From positions 1 through 26,877 of the forward strand of contig DOIX01000434.1 of assembly GCA_003511885.1 (NCBI GenBank): DNA of 26,877 bases, in the 5' to 3' direction. This document shows, one piece after another, positions 16,901-24,311 of the stretch (its first letter is position 1; every line of letters starts with the position of its first letter). The DNA comes from Cyanobacteria bacterium UBA11153. GTDB taxonomy: Bacteria > Cyanobacteriota > Cyanobacteriia > Cyanobacteriales > Coleofasciculaceae. Both the position numbers and the translations under genes were made by a program. The notes beneath the pieces are model-generated. The model saw nothing but the letters and a program-made list of their open reading frames with translations, made no database searches and was not told the DNA's origin.

Positions 16901-17792
16901 GATTTCCACTGCCGTAACTTCTCAAGGATCTGGCAGAGGTGGTAATATTGACATTAAAGCTGATAATTTAATTTTGGATCGTCAATCTGCGATTACAGCG
17001 GCTACAGCTTCGGGGCAAGGTGGGGATATTAACCTATCATTATCAGACTTGCTATTATTGCGCCGAGGCAGTCAGATTTCAACTACGGCTGGGACAAGCT
17101 CCGCAGGTGGTAATGGTGGTAATATGAATATCAAAGCTGGTTTTATTGTTGCTGTCGATCGAGAAAACAGCGATATTACTGCCAACGCTTTTCTCGGAAA
17201 TGGTGGCAATATCGATTTGACTACCCAGGGTATTTTTGGGATTAAATTTCGCCCACAACTTACCCCTTTAAGTGACATTACTGTTAGTTCTAAGTTTGGG
17301 AATCCTGGAAATTTTAATACGAATATTTTAAAGATAGATCCTAATTCTGGATTAATAGAATTATCAGATAATTTAAGCGATCCTAGCGATGAAATTATTG
17401 TCACTTGTGCCGCTGCCCAAGGTAACACATTTACAATTACTGGGCGTGGTGGTTTGCCAGAAGATCCTACAGGAACAATTCGCGGACAAACTATTTGGCG
17501 AGATTTGCAAGATTTTTCACTAGTAACCGCCGGAGAAAATACCTCAGTTGTCAAAAGTCAGTCTTCTGTTACCAATTACCCATTACCCATTACCAATTCT
17601 CAAAATCCTCAAACTGCGATTAGCAATTCCCAGATAAATGCAAAAGCTGGTATAGTAGAAGCAACGGGTTTGGTCAGAGATGAACAAGGCAATGTCATCC
17701 TCGTGGCTCCTGAGACTAATCCTAATCCTTCAAGTCACCAAGCCAGTGTCCCCAATTGCCACCAACTGTCATCTTTTGGAGTACCACAATAA
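13908..17792 (+). CDS. Filamentous haemagglutinin-like exoprotein (TpsA) with embedded PPC-type domain, copy 2
   Basis: Same architecture as the preceding gene, 1294 residues. A signal peptide ends near AFA-Q, the TPS domain has NPNGI at 118-122, beta-helix repeats follow, a PPC-type domain spans about 511-645 (FDYYSFTVNAPNS, IFDIDGGNGYSN), and the C-terminal CAAAQGNTFTITGRGG block closes it. Start placed at ATG 13908, about 12 bases after GAGGTGG; the in-frame TTG at 13887 overlaps that site and is unlikely. Some DNA stretches are identical to copy 1 for more than 30 bases (10987-11020 versus 15121-15154; 13383-13415 versus 17526-17558) while others have diverged clearly. This points to tandem duplication with later exchange. 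It probably shares a TpsB partner and surface location with its neighbours. Confidence 0.9.
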   Translation: MNLNRIYLLLKLGLTNTLMAIIMGELPINAFAQIIPDNTLNTNVNQAGNVFNITGGTSVGGNLFHSFTEFSIPSGNEAFFDYNVTDISHIISRVTGNKISNINGIIHANGGANLFLINPNGIVFGPNASLNIGGSFIASTADAIEFTDGNLFSAKDTQNPPLLSINLPIGLQYNSNVADVEVQQSNLAVSPHQTLSLLGGNVNINGGKLIAPGGQIYLGGLLGEGRISLQNIIPSFPPSIQRGNVTLSNGAIANVTTTTRGGNITVYSDNLNIAGDSQLRAGIASNSGLSGAIAGDILINATGDISISDKSLIANTVSSSALGNGGNIHITANSLALTSGGRIETITQATGKAGNIEINTKNLDISGFTSDGLFSGILSHSQIVNSGTTGNIIINQADPSQGTIRLANRGFIATATDSSSNGGSIEVNGKDIILESGAQILTSATHTGSAGDITINGTGTVNINGSSQDFISSPFTGIPIFSLDNLPFQTDFNPDVEKSGSGGIPYLSVQRTPDQITSGKTVLGTATDGFDYYSFTVNAPNSTAIFDIDGGNGYSNLPGSLDTMLFLFKPTTGEVIGFSDDSSLKSGGSGSIASQDSYISTLLSAGTYVIGVGEFNTISSSLNLLEGDRIDRGDTYTLHVSLQNHGGITQIPPTILPSNSHNFNPNYGTSSGLVSRSTNSGNTGKITINTPQLTMGSTSEIAATVSGTGKVADITVNARNIDINNATISNTTRGSGDTGSILINAEDVNLSNSSVIKINSLGQGNTGDIRINAANVRILQGAQIDNNTYIQGDTGKIIINARESVLLDGEFNGSTSNIFNIVASPSAVANAGGIEINTGLLSLNNGASINSTTYGKGNAGDITINARDSVLLNGRATSGRGSGLFNRVRGTGRGDAGDINITTNIFSMTNGSQVFSRTEGIGNAGSTAINAKDIFIDRSTIANSVENGAIGNGGILNFNASNISLTNGSKVTASTAGKGDAGQILIQGNDLVYLNNSQISTAVTSQGSGRGGNIDIKADNLILDRQSAITAATASGQGGDINLSLSDLLLLRRGSQISTTAGTSSAGGNGGNMNIKAGFIVAVDRENSDITANAFLGNGGNIDLTTQGIFGIKFRPQLTPLSDITVSSKFGNPGNFNTNILKIDPNSGLIELSDNLSDPSDEIIVTCAAAQGNTFTITGRGGLPEDPTGTIRGQTIWRDLQDFSLVTAGENTSVVKSQSSVTNYPLPITNSQNPQTAISNSQINAKAGIVEATGLVRDEQGNVILVAPETNPNPSSHQASVPNCHQLSSFGVPQ
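17572..17599. repeat. STRR heptads (CCAATTA/CCCATTA) inside TpsA copy 2
   Basis: Four contiguous 7-bp units (CCAATTA, CCCATTA, CCCATTA, CCAATTC) encode TNYPLPITNS in the C-terminal linker. The location is homologous to the heptads of copy 1, so the repeat was probably present before duplication. Confidence 0.8.
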
Positions 17793-17881
17793 TTAAGTCA
17801 AAAGTCAAAAATGAGGAACAGGAAGGATTAGGGAGAGGGGGATAGTATATAGGTCAAGCATTCACGCATTCAAAGCTCAAA

Positions 17882-17924
17882 CCTCATTTGTCATTCCTCA
17901 AACCTCAAAACTCAAAACTCAAAA
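17882..17924. repeat. STRR heptads (CTCAAAA type) upstream of TpsA copy 3
   Basis: CCTCATTTGTCATTCCTCAAA is followed by three to four CTCAAAA/CTCAAAC units ending at 17924, immediately before the ribosome-binding site (GGAAG) of the third exoprotein gene. A 6-7 bp AGTCAAA pair at 17799-17813 is related. Such heptads commonly fill cyanobacterial spacers. Confidence 0.7.
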
Positions 17925-17936
17925 TTAACGGAAGCG

Positions 17937-20615
17937 ATGCGCTGTCTGGTTTGGCAAATAGCACCTATTATATTAATCGGCTTATCCACACCTACAGTTA
18001 ATGCCCAAATTAGCCCAGATGCAACTTTGAGAAACAATTCTATTGTCAATCGAGTTAGTCAAGAGTGGCAGATTCAAGGCGGGGAAACTGTTGGAAATAA
18101 TTTATTTCATAGCTTCAGTCAGTTTGATATTGGTACGGGAGAAACAGCTTATTTTCAAAATAATAATTCAATTATCAATATTATTACCAGAGTCACAGGT
18201 GCAAGTAGTTCTAACATTGATGGAATAATTAAAGCTAATGGGGGAGCGAATCTATTTTTAATCAATCCTTATGGAATTATTTTTGGAGCCAATGCAAAAT
18301 TAAATATAGGAGGTTCATTTTTAGCAAGTACTGCTGATAGTATTCTCTTTCCCGATGGGAGTTTATTTAGTGCGACTAACCCCCAACCGCCACCCTTATT
18401 AACGATTAATGTTCCCATTGGTTTACAATTTGGTGCAAATCCGGGCGGGATCGCAGTTTCTGGTACAGGAAACCCTTTGACAGTGAAAGGAAATCCTGCT
18501 ACTGCACCTTTGCAACGAAGCAGTAATACTCTCGGATTGCAGGTAAAACCAGGTAATACCCTAGCTTTAATTGGTGGAGATATTAATCTCAACGGAGGAC
18601 TTCTAACAGCAGAAAGCGGACATATCGAACTTGCTAGTATTGCCACCGGAAAAGTAATTTTTAATCCTCTTACTCAAGGCTGGAATTTTAATTATTTCAA
18701 TGTCCAAAACTACGGAAATATTCGCTTATCTAATGGCGCATTACTCGATGGCAGTGGCAGTGGAGGCAGCGGTATTGACATAATAGGCAGACAGATAACT
18801 ATGAGTGGTGGTTCCCTGGCTTTCACCAACAATCAAGGCTCTTTACCGGGAGGAGATATTAATGTATTTAATTCAGAATTAATAGACTTAAGTGGAGATA
18901 ATCCTAAAGGTATTCCCAGTGGCTTGAGAACTCAAACAGTAGGAAAAGGAAATGCTGGCAATATTAGTGTTTATACTACCAATTTATTAGTTAGAGGTGG
19001 GGCAAATATCATGTCTTTTACCTTCAATATAGGTAGTGGCGGTGATATCACTATCGAGGCTAATGACGAGCTAAAATTGATCGGAGCATCCCCCTTTAGT
19101 CCTCAGAGTAATAGCGGTATCCGTGCTAGAACTTTTGGCATAGGTAATGGCGGAGATATGACTATATCAACTACCCATTTGCAACTAATTGATGGGGCAG
19201 TTTTAGCCAATCAAACTTTTGGTATTGGTGCAACAGGAAATCTCAGGATCGACGTTACCGATTCTGTGGAAATAATTGGGGTAAATCGCTTTAGCCCCCT
19301 GTCACAAAGGATTCGTAGTGGTATTGGAGTAGGGGTAGGACCAAATGGTTCCGGTAATACTGGTAATTTAACGATCAATACATCCAGGTTAATTGTTAGA
19401 GACGGAGGACGTATTAACAGAGATGGTGGAGGTATTGTTCCCAATACATCAGGCAACAGAGTGGATGGAAGTTTGACGATTAATGCTTCAGAATCAATTG
19501 AAGTTAGTGGCTTCGATTCTGATACTTCACTCAAGAGTTTCATCTCGTCATCAGTCCTAGGTAATCAGCCGATTCAAATAATTTTAGGAGTACCAACAGT
19601 ACCTGTTGGCAATACTGGTACTTTGATCCTGAATACACCCAGATTGCTGATCTCAAATTCAGGTAAAGTTAGTGTTGAAAATCAAGGGCTGGGTAATGCT
19701 GGAGAGATAAATATCAGCGCTAGAGAGATTATTTTAGATGAAAAAGGAGAAATTAATGCTGCTACTATATCTGGTATAGGTGGCAATATTAACCTCAAAA
19801 TAGAAGATTATTTACTCTTAAGAAATGGCGGAAAGATTACTGCCCAAGCTGGAGATATGGGAGATGGAGGCAACATTAATATTGAATCCTCATTAATCGT
19901 GGGTATCACAACAGAAAACAGCGAAATTATCGCCAATGCTTTTATGGGAAATGGAGGCAATATTAATATTAGTACTTCCGGGATTTTTGGCTTAGTTCCC
20001 ACTAGAGGGCCTCTCAATAATTCTCTCAGCGAAATCAATGCTAGTTCCAACACAGGAATTGAGGGAATTGTCACGATTAATAATCCAGAAGTAGATCCTA
20101 CCTCTGGATTAATTAAATTACCCGAAGAGATAGTTGATTCCACTAAAGAAGTGATTGTCGGTTGTGCCGCCGCCGAAGGAAATTCATTTACAATTACGGG
20201 CAGAGGTGGCTTACCAGAAGATCCAACTGCGATGATAAGAGGTGAAACAGTTTGGCGAGATTTACAAGATTTTTCATTACCTACGGAAGGGGTGAATTCT
20301 TCCGTAATTGGGAAGCAGTCTCCTCTCATTAATTCCCAATTACCAAGTACCAATCCCGAAGAGCCTCAAATTGCGATGAATGATGCCGAAGGCGATAGCT
20401 TCGCTCGCCTTCGGCATCCCAAATTTCGCGCTCCTGAAGGGAGAGATCCCAATTCCCCCATCATCGAAGCAACAGGCTGGGTAACTAATGAAGAAGGTGA
20501 GGTAACCCTAGTTGCTGCTGTACCCGATGGTATGACATCAGGAAATCTTACTCAACCGCCAAATTGCCTGTTAAAAAGCAACCCGGAAGGGGGAATAGGC
20601 AATGGGCAGAATTAA
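17937..20615 (+). CDS. Filamentous haemagglutinin-like exoprotein (TpsA), copy 3, no PPC domain
   Basis: An 892-residue predicted secreted protein. A signal peptide ends near VNA-Q. The TPS domain has LFLINPYGIIFG (NPYGI at 110-114) and GGSFLASTAD, then beta-helix repeats such as GGDINVFN and GNAGNISVYTTN. The C-terminal GCAAAEGNSFTITGRGGLPEDP block (C743) is shared with the two upstream genes. The PPC-type insertion is absent, and overall similarity to copies 1 and 2 is lower, so it diverged earlier. GGAAG precedes ATG 17937 by a few bases. Two oddities: an in-frame palindromic element near residues 816-828, absent from the other copies, and a C-terminal tail (EGGIGNGQN) written in STRR-like heptads. 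Spacing of 144 bp from copy 2 would allow co-transcription. Confidence 0.88.
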   Translation: MRCLVWQIAPIILIGLSTPTVNAQISPDATLRNNSIVNRVSQEWQIQGGETVGNNLFHSFSQFDIGTGETAYFQNNNSIINIITRVTGASSSNIDGIIKANGGANLFLINPYGIIFGANAKLNIGGSFLASTADSILFPDGSLFSATNPQPPPLLTINVPIGLQFGANPGGIAVSGTGNPLTVKGNPATAPLQRSSNTLGLQVKPGNTLALIGGDINLNGGLLTAESGHIELASIATGKVIFNPLTQGWNFNYFNVQNYGNIRLSNGALLDGSGSGGSGIDIIGRQITMSGGSLAFTNNQGSLPGGDINVFNSELIDLSGDNPKGIPSGLRTQTVGKGNAGNISVYTTNLLVRGGANIMSFTFNIGSGGDITIEANDELKLIGASPFSPQSNSGIRARTFGIGNGGDMTISTTHLQLIDGAVLANQTFGIGATGNLRIDVTDSVEIIGVNRFSPLSQRIRSGIGVGVGPNGSGNTGNLTINTSRLIVRDGGRINRDGGGIVPNTSGNRVDGSLTINASESIEVSGFDSDTSLKSFISSSVLGNQPIQIILGVPTVPVGNTGTLILNTPRLLISNSGKVSVENQGLGNAGEINISAREIILDEKGEINAATISGIGGNINLKIEDYLLLRNGGKITAQAGDMGDGGNINIESSLIVGITTENSEIIANAFMGNGGNINISTSGIFGLVPTRGPLNNSLSEINASSNTGIEGIVTINNPEVDPTSGLIKLPEEIVDSTKEVIVGCAAAEGNSFTITGRGGLPEDPTAMIRGETVWRDLQDFSLPTEGVNSSVIGKQSPLINSQLPSTNPEEPQIAMNDAEGDSFARLRHPKFRAPEGRDPNSPIIEATGWVTNEEGEVTLVAAVPDGMTSGNLTQPPNCLLKSNPEGGIGNGQN
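20382..20418. repeat. Palindromic element inserted in frame within TpsA copy 3
   Basis: GATGCCGAAGGCGA (20382-20395) and TCGCCTTCGGCATC (20405-20418) are perfect 14-bp reverse complements around a nine-base loop, TAGCTTCGC. It encodes roughly DAEGDSFARLRHP. Copies 1 and 2 lack these residues at the aligned position, between the heptad linker and the conserved (I/V)EATG block. A fragment of similar sequence (GCCTTCGGCAGTGGC) is in the intergenic DNA at 7014-7028. Confidence 0.8.
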
Positions 20616-20863
20616 ACTGCTATCCTGATAATTAACTCACAATTTTTATCTATATTCTCAAGAAGCACAAGCTAATAGCTTCGGGAACTTATGGCAGTCT
20701 TTAACAATTCGCACAATTACTGGCTTATGGAGAGAGTGGTTAATTTTCCACAGCGATAAGTATTGAGTTGCAGAGGGAGTAGGCAAGGATAAGATGTAAC
20801 AGTGGGAGAAAGGAGCTGATGATGTTTATCAAAAGATATATCCGTCAAAAAATCCATAATTTA

Positions 20864-21493
20864 CTATTCAAAGGCTGAATCAATGTACTCTTGCAGTATC
20901 AATTGGTATCCGGCAATTTGGATGGCTTCACCTAACTCCACAGATGTGCCCTCTATGACATTATCAGCTATCCCAATGCGGAAAGTTTGCTTCTTGGGCT
21001 GACAGTTAACAATAGCTACATCAAACCGACAGTTAATATTTGCTAAATCTGGATATTCTGCTAAAAATATTTCGGCTGTTTGCCTAATTTTTGCTTGTTT
21101 CCGTGGAGTAATTGCTAATCTACCATCACCATCCCAATTCCCCCTACTCCGGGTTTTTACTTCTACAAAAGTCAAGATTGGATGGAGTAAATTGGGCTGG
21201 TAATAGTTTTCAGTTTTCGGTAAATAGTTTGGAGTTTTAACTAACAACTCCTCTTCTTCCCACACTCCCCACTCCCTATTCCCCATATTCAACGCGATTA
21301 AGTCTATCTCTCCCCAACGGCAACGCCAGCGGTGATGTAAGATAGTCCAACCTCGATTTTTTAACCAGTCAGCAACTAGTTTTTCGCCTAATTCTCCGAC
21401 ATTAGGGGTTTGGTTTTGAGGCGCTGCGGTGGGGTTGGGGAAAATCTTCACGAGTCTTGTTGCCTGGTAGTATAATTCAAGAGAGGAAATCAT
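20864..21493 (-). CDS. yraN: YraN family (UPF0102) nuclease-fold protein with repeat-derived insertion
   Basis: A 209-residue UPF0102 protein with a predicted PD-(D/E)XK nuclease-like fold, possibly acting in DNA processing or recombination; the family's biochemical role is poorly defined. Family signatures are GEKLVADWLKNRGW (36-49), GEIDLIAL with E62 and D64, FVEVKTRS with E111 and K113, and CRFDVAIV near 160. Members are usually about 120 residues. Here the short loop between GEIDLI and FVEVK is extended by about 30 residues (roughly 69-106), encoded by STRR-like heptads. A 32-residue N-terminal extension and a C-terminal extension also lengthen it. The putative active-site residues are intact. 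ATG 21493 has no clear ribosome-binding site. The gene is divergent from the pentapeptide protein gene. Confidence 0.88.
   Translation of the reverse strand: MISSLELYYQATRLVKIFPNPTAAPQNQTPNVGELGEKLVADWLKNRGWTILHHRWRCRWGEIDLIALNMGNREWGVWEEEELLVKTPNYLPKTENYYQPNLLHPILTFVEVKTRSRGNWDGDGRLAITPRKQAKIRQTAEIFLAEYPDLANINCRFDVAIVNCQPKKQTFRIGIADNVIEGTSVELGEAIQIAGYQLILQEYIDSAFE
21183..21286. repeat. Two STRR patches inside yraN
   Basis: On the minus strand, 21286-21256 reads as G-rich heptads (GGGAATA GGGAGTG GGGAGTG TGGG), the type common in cyanobacterial spacers. After a short gap, 21243-21203 reads as AAAACTC CAAACTA TTTACCG AAAACTG AAAACTA. Together they encode REWGVWEEEE...KTPNYLPKTENYY, the extra loop of the protein. 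Confidence 0.7.
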
Positions 21494-21575
21494 GCCATAA
21501 ATTCAGACTTGGGTTTGAAAAGGTGGCTAGTATCCCCATTTTTGTCAACCATTTTTTTTGCTTACCTCAACTATT

Positions 21576-22091
21576 ATGACTCATCGGCAATACGAGCAGA
21601 TTTTCAGGATTTTAGTCAGTTTTATTCTATTCTTAGTGACGATAGTTGGCAGTTTGGGTGCGATCGCAAATCCTGCTCATGCTCTCCTGCTAGATTACAA
21701 TCAGGCATCCCTCATTGGTGAAGATTTATCTCATCGCGACTTAACCGAAGCTACCTTTACTAGAGCGGATCTTCGCAACAGCAACTTAAGTTATGCCAAT
21801 TTAAGGGGTGTCAGCTTGTTTTCCGCAAATCTTGAATCTGCTAACTTAGAGGGAGCCGATCTTAGCTATTCTACCATATCCACTGCTCGTTTTTTCAATG
21901 CTAATTTAAAGAATGCGATTCTTGAAGGTGCATTTGCCTTCAATGCCAGATTTGATGGGGCAATTATTGAGGGGGCTGATTTTACTGATGTTTTGTTTCG
22001 TGCAGATACCGAAGAACAACTCTGTGCGATTGCTAGTGGTACTAATCCTATCACGGGAAGGAATACTCGCGATACCTTATTCTGTCCATAA
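21576..22091 (+). CDS. Exported pentapeptide-repeat protein (probably thylakoid lumen or periplasm)
   Basis: The 171-residue product starts at ATG 21576; the TTG at 21558 is less likely. An N-terminal hydrophobic signal of about 30 residues ends near AHA-L, followed by A(D/N)Lxx pentapeptide repeats from about residue 50 to 140 (LTEATFTRADLRNSNLSYANL, NLESANLEGADLS). These form a right-handed quadrilateral beta-helix. The C-terminal tail has two cysteines (EEQLCAIASG and DTLFCP), which could form a disulphide outside the cytoplasm. Proteins with this layout are known from cyanobacterial and plastid thylakoid lumens; the function is unknown. A HIP1 site codes for part of the signal peptide (GAIAN). 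A strong terminator follows at 22117. Confidence 0.87.
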   Translation: MTHRQYEQIFRILVSFILFLVTIVGSLGAIANPAHALLLDYNQASLIGEDLSHRDLTEATFTRADLRNSNLSYANLRGVSLFSANLESANLEGADLSYSTISTARFFNANLKNAILEGAFAFNARFDGAIIEGADFTDVLFRADTEEQLCAIASGTNPITGRNTRDTLFCP

Positions 22092-22116
22092 GGGCTGATT
22101 TTGAATTACGCACCAT

Positions 22117-22151
22117 AAACCCGGTTTCTTGAAGAAATCGGGTTTATTTTT
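22117..22151 (+). terminator. Rho-independent terminator, also a dispersed cyanobacterial hairpin
   Basis: AAACCCGGTTTC (22117-22128) pairs with GAAATCGGGTTT (22134-22145), with one G-U pair and a short TTGAA loop, followed by ATTTTTA. It lies 26 bp after the pentapeptide-repeat gene. The same hairpin type (AAACCCGGTTTCTT) is a widespread cyanobacterial repeat, so it may be a repeat used as a terminator. Confidence 0.75.
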
Positions 22152-22278
22152 ACTTGAATCACCTGAAAATCTCGCCCAGTCTGCTTTCTAGCTCTATCAA
22201 ATTTCATTCTTGAAACAGCCCTGCTTAATAAGGGGAGTTGGGAGGGTTAATATGTAGCGCTATTTTAGAAAATTCGCA

Positions 22279-24216
22279 TTAGGTTAAGTCAATAATATCT
22301 AAAAAATTACTCTGACGGAAAGCTTCTAACTCTTTAATTTGTTTATCCGCTAATTTTAATTCTTGCCAGTAGTATTCCTTTTGTTTTAAATCTCTAGTGG
22401 GATCGAGTTTCTGCCATTTTTCTAAACAATAACGGCGATGCTTTTCATAACTGACTATTTCCATACAAGCTGCTGCCCCTCTAATTACCATGGGTGTGCG
22501 GATAATATCTTCCACACCCTTTTCACTTAAATGAAAAAGATGGTTTACCTGTGCCATTTCTTTGGGAAATTCAATACTACGTTGTTGAATTAAGGACATG
22601 AGGGGATTGGGTGTTCGATTGGATTCTGAGATAGTTGGTTCCAATTCTAATATTTGCTGCCAGAGAAATCGGTGATGAGGTAGAGTGAAAATTAAGTCTT
22701 TTTCTTCTAATGTCTCGATAATTATTTCCCTATATTCTGGACAGTGTAGGTAGACGATTAATAATAAGGATTCTGCTATTTGTAAAAGATTGCGATCGCT
22801 ACTTTTGGGCAAGAGAGGTGAATTGTCTTTCTTGACGTTGCTTTTGAGGATCGGTTGGTTTTGTTTTTTAAACTGGGCAATGAAAGATTTTTCTAGCTGT
22901 CGCTTGAGTTGTTGGTTACCACTTGCCAGACGTTCAGCGGCTTGGCTAATATAATATATGCGCTGAGATTCTTCTTCAATTTTGGTCAATAATTCTACCA
23001 TTTTTTGAGAAACTTGTTGAAATATATCTCCTTGTTTTAGATTTTGCCCCATTACTAGTCGATTCATTTGCCAATCGATCCAAAGTGGGGAAGTTTGGAG
23101 TAATTCCTGATATTTTTGAGCCGCATCAGTAGCATGACTGAGAAATTCATCGGGATCTTTCCCTTCTGGTAAATTTAACACTCTTAATTGAACTTGTCCT
23201 TTATAGGCTAAATCAGCAATTTCGCCAATTGCCCTTTCCGCCGCCTTATTACCAGCCGCATCTGCATCAAAATTAAGAATAATTGTTTTAGATTCGCTAT
23301 AGCGCAACAGGAGGCGCACTTGGTCTAAACTAAGGGCTGTACCCAAGGAAGCGACTGCATTTTTGACTCCAGCGGCGTGAAGTGCGATGGCATCGAAATA
23401 TCCTTCGACAACTACCGCTTTATCTTGTTTACTAATAGCATCGCGGGCTTTATCTAATCCAAATAAAGTTTTGCCTTTATTAAATAGTGGAGTTTCTGGA
23501 GAATTGAGATATTTTGGTTGTTCGTCAATAGTAGTTCTCCCACCAAAACCAATTGTACGCCCTTGGACATCGTGGATTGGAATCATAATCCGATTCCGGA
23601 ACCTATCGTAATAGCCATTCCCCTCTTTTCGAGGTAAAATCAATCCAGCTTTTTCTACTAATTGAACAGGTTGATTTTTCTGTTCCACTAGATATCGATA
23701 AAGAGTATCCCAACCCTGGGGTGCATAACCCAATTGAAACTGTTGAATTGTTTCCTCAGACAGACGGCGCTTAACTTTTAAATAACTGAGAGATGCTTCT
23801 CCTTGAGGTTGCCTGAGAACATGTTGATAGAATCCCTTCGCCAGGGCTACGATTTCATATAATTGATCCAATAGCGACAACTTACGCTGCAATTCTTGAC
23901 GCTTTTCTGGTGCTAAAGTTTGGACAGGTACTTGATAGCGATGTGCCAAATCAAGTACCACATCCGCAAAAGATTGTTTCCCTACCTCCATCAAGAATTT
24001 AATCGCATTTCCACCCGCATTACAGCCAAAGCAATAATAGAGTTGCTTGCTAGGGCTAACAGTAAAACTGGGGCTTTTTTCGTCATGAAAGGGACACAAG
24101 CCCACATAATCTTTGCCACGTTTCCGCAAGACAACTCTTTCGGAAATAACATCAACAATATCGGCTTGTTGCTTAACTTGTTCGATAGTATCTGGATGGA
24201 GGCGGGGAATTTGCAC
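22279..24216 (-). CDS. dnaG: DNA primase
   Basis: Synthesises RNA primers for replication and partners with DnaB helicase. The 645-residue product has the CHC2 zinc ribbon with C41, H44, C62 and C65 (GLCPFHDEKSPSF, YYCFGCNAGG), then the RNA-polymerase basic segment (YYDRFRNRIMIPI, FGGRT). The TOPRIM fold follows, with its glutamate in VVVEGYFDAIAL and acidic pair in LNFDADAAGN. A C-terminal helicase-binding region follows from about 430. The GTG start at 24216 is chosen because the sequence from there (IPRLHPDTIEQVKQQADIVD) matches the family N-terminus; no strong ribosome-binding site is seen. Length is normal. No rpsU or rpoD neighbour, as expected outside the proteobacterial macromolecular-synthesis operon. 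Confidence 0.97.
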   Translation of the reverse strand: MQIPRLHPDTIEQVKQQADIVDVISERVVLRKRGKDYVGLCPFHDEKSPSFTVSPSKQLYYCFGCNAGGNAIKFLMEVGKQSFADVVLDLAHRYQVPVQTLAPEKRQELQRKLSLLDQLYEIVALAKGFYQHVLRQPQGEASLSYLKVKRRLSEETIQQFQLGYAPQGWDTLYRYLVEQKNQPVQLVEKAGLILPRKEGNGYYDRFRNRIMIPIHDVQGRTIGFGGRTTIDEQPKYLNSPETPLFNKGKTLFGLDKARDAISKQDKAVVVEGYFDAIALHAAGVKNAVASLGTALSLDQVRLLLRYSESKTIILNFDADAAGNKAAERAIGEIADLAYKGQVQLRVLNLPEGKDPDEFLSHATDAAQKYQELLQTSPLWIDWQMNRLVMGQNLKQGDIFQQVSQKMVELLTKIEEESQRIYYISQAAERLASGNQQLKRQLEKSFIAQFKKQNQPILKSNVKKDNSPLLPKSSDRNLLQIAESLLLIVYLHCPEYREIIIETLEEKDLIFTLPHHRFLWQQILELEPTISESNRTPNPLMSLIQQRSIEFPKEMAQVNHLFHLSEKGVEDIIRTPMVIRGAAACMEIVSYEKHRRYCLEKWQKLDPTRDLKQKEYYWQELKLADKQIKELEAFRQSNFLDIIDLT

Positions 24217-24311
24217 GGTGGTAGAGATGAAAAAGAACGAATAGATATATTTTACTCCATTTACCCGATAAGATTCTCCATCTCTTCCTTAGTGTCTTAG
24301 TGGTTTATTAT

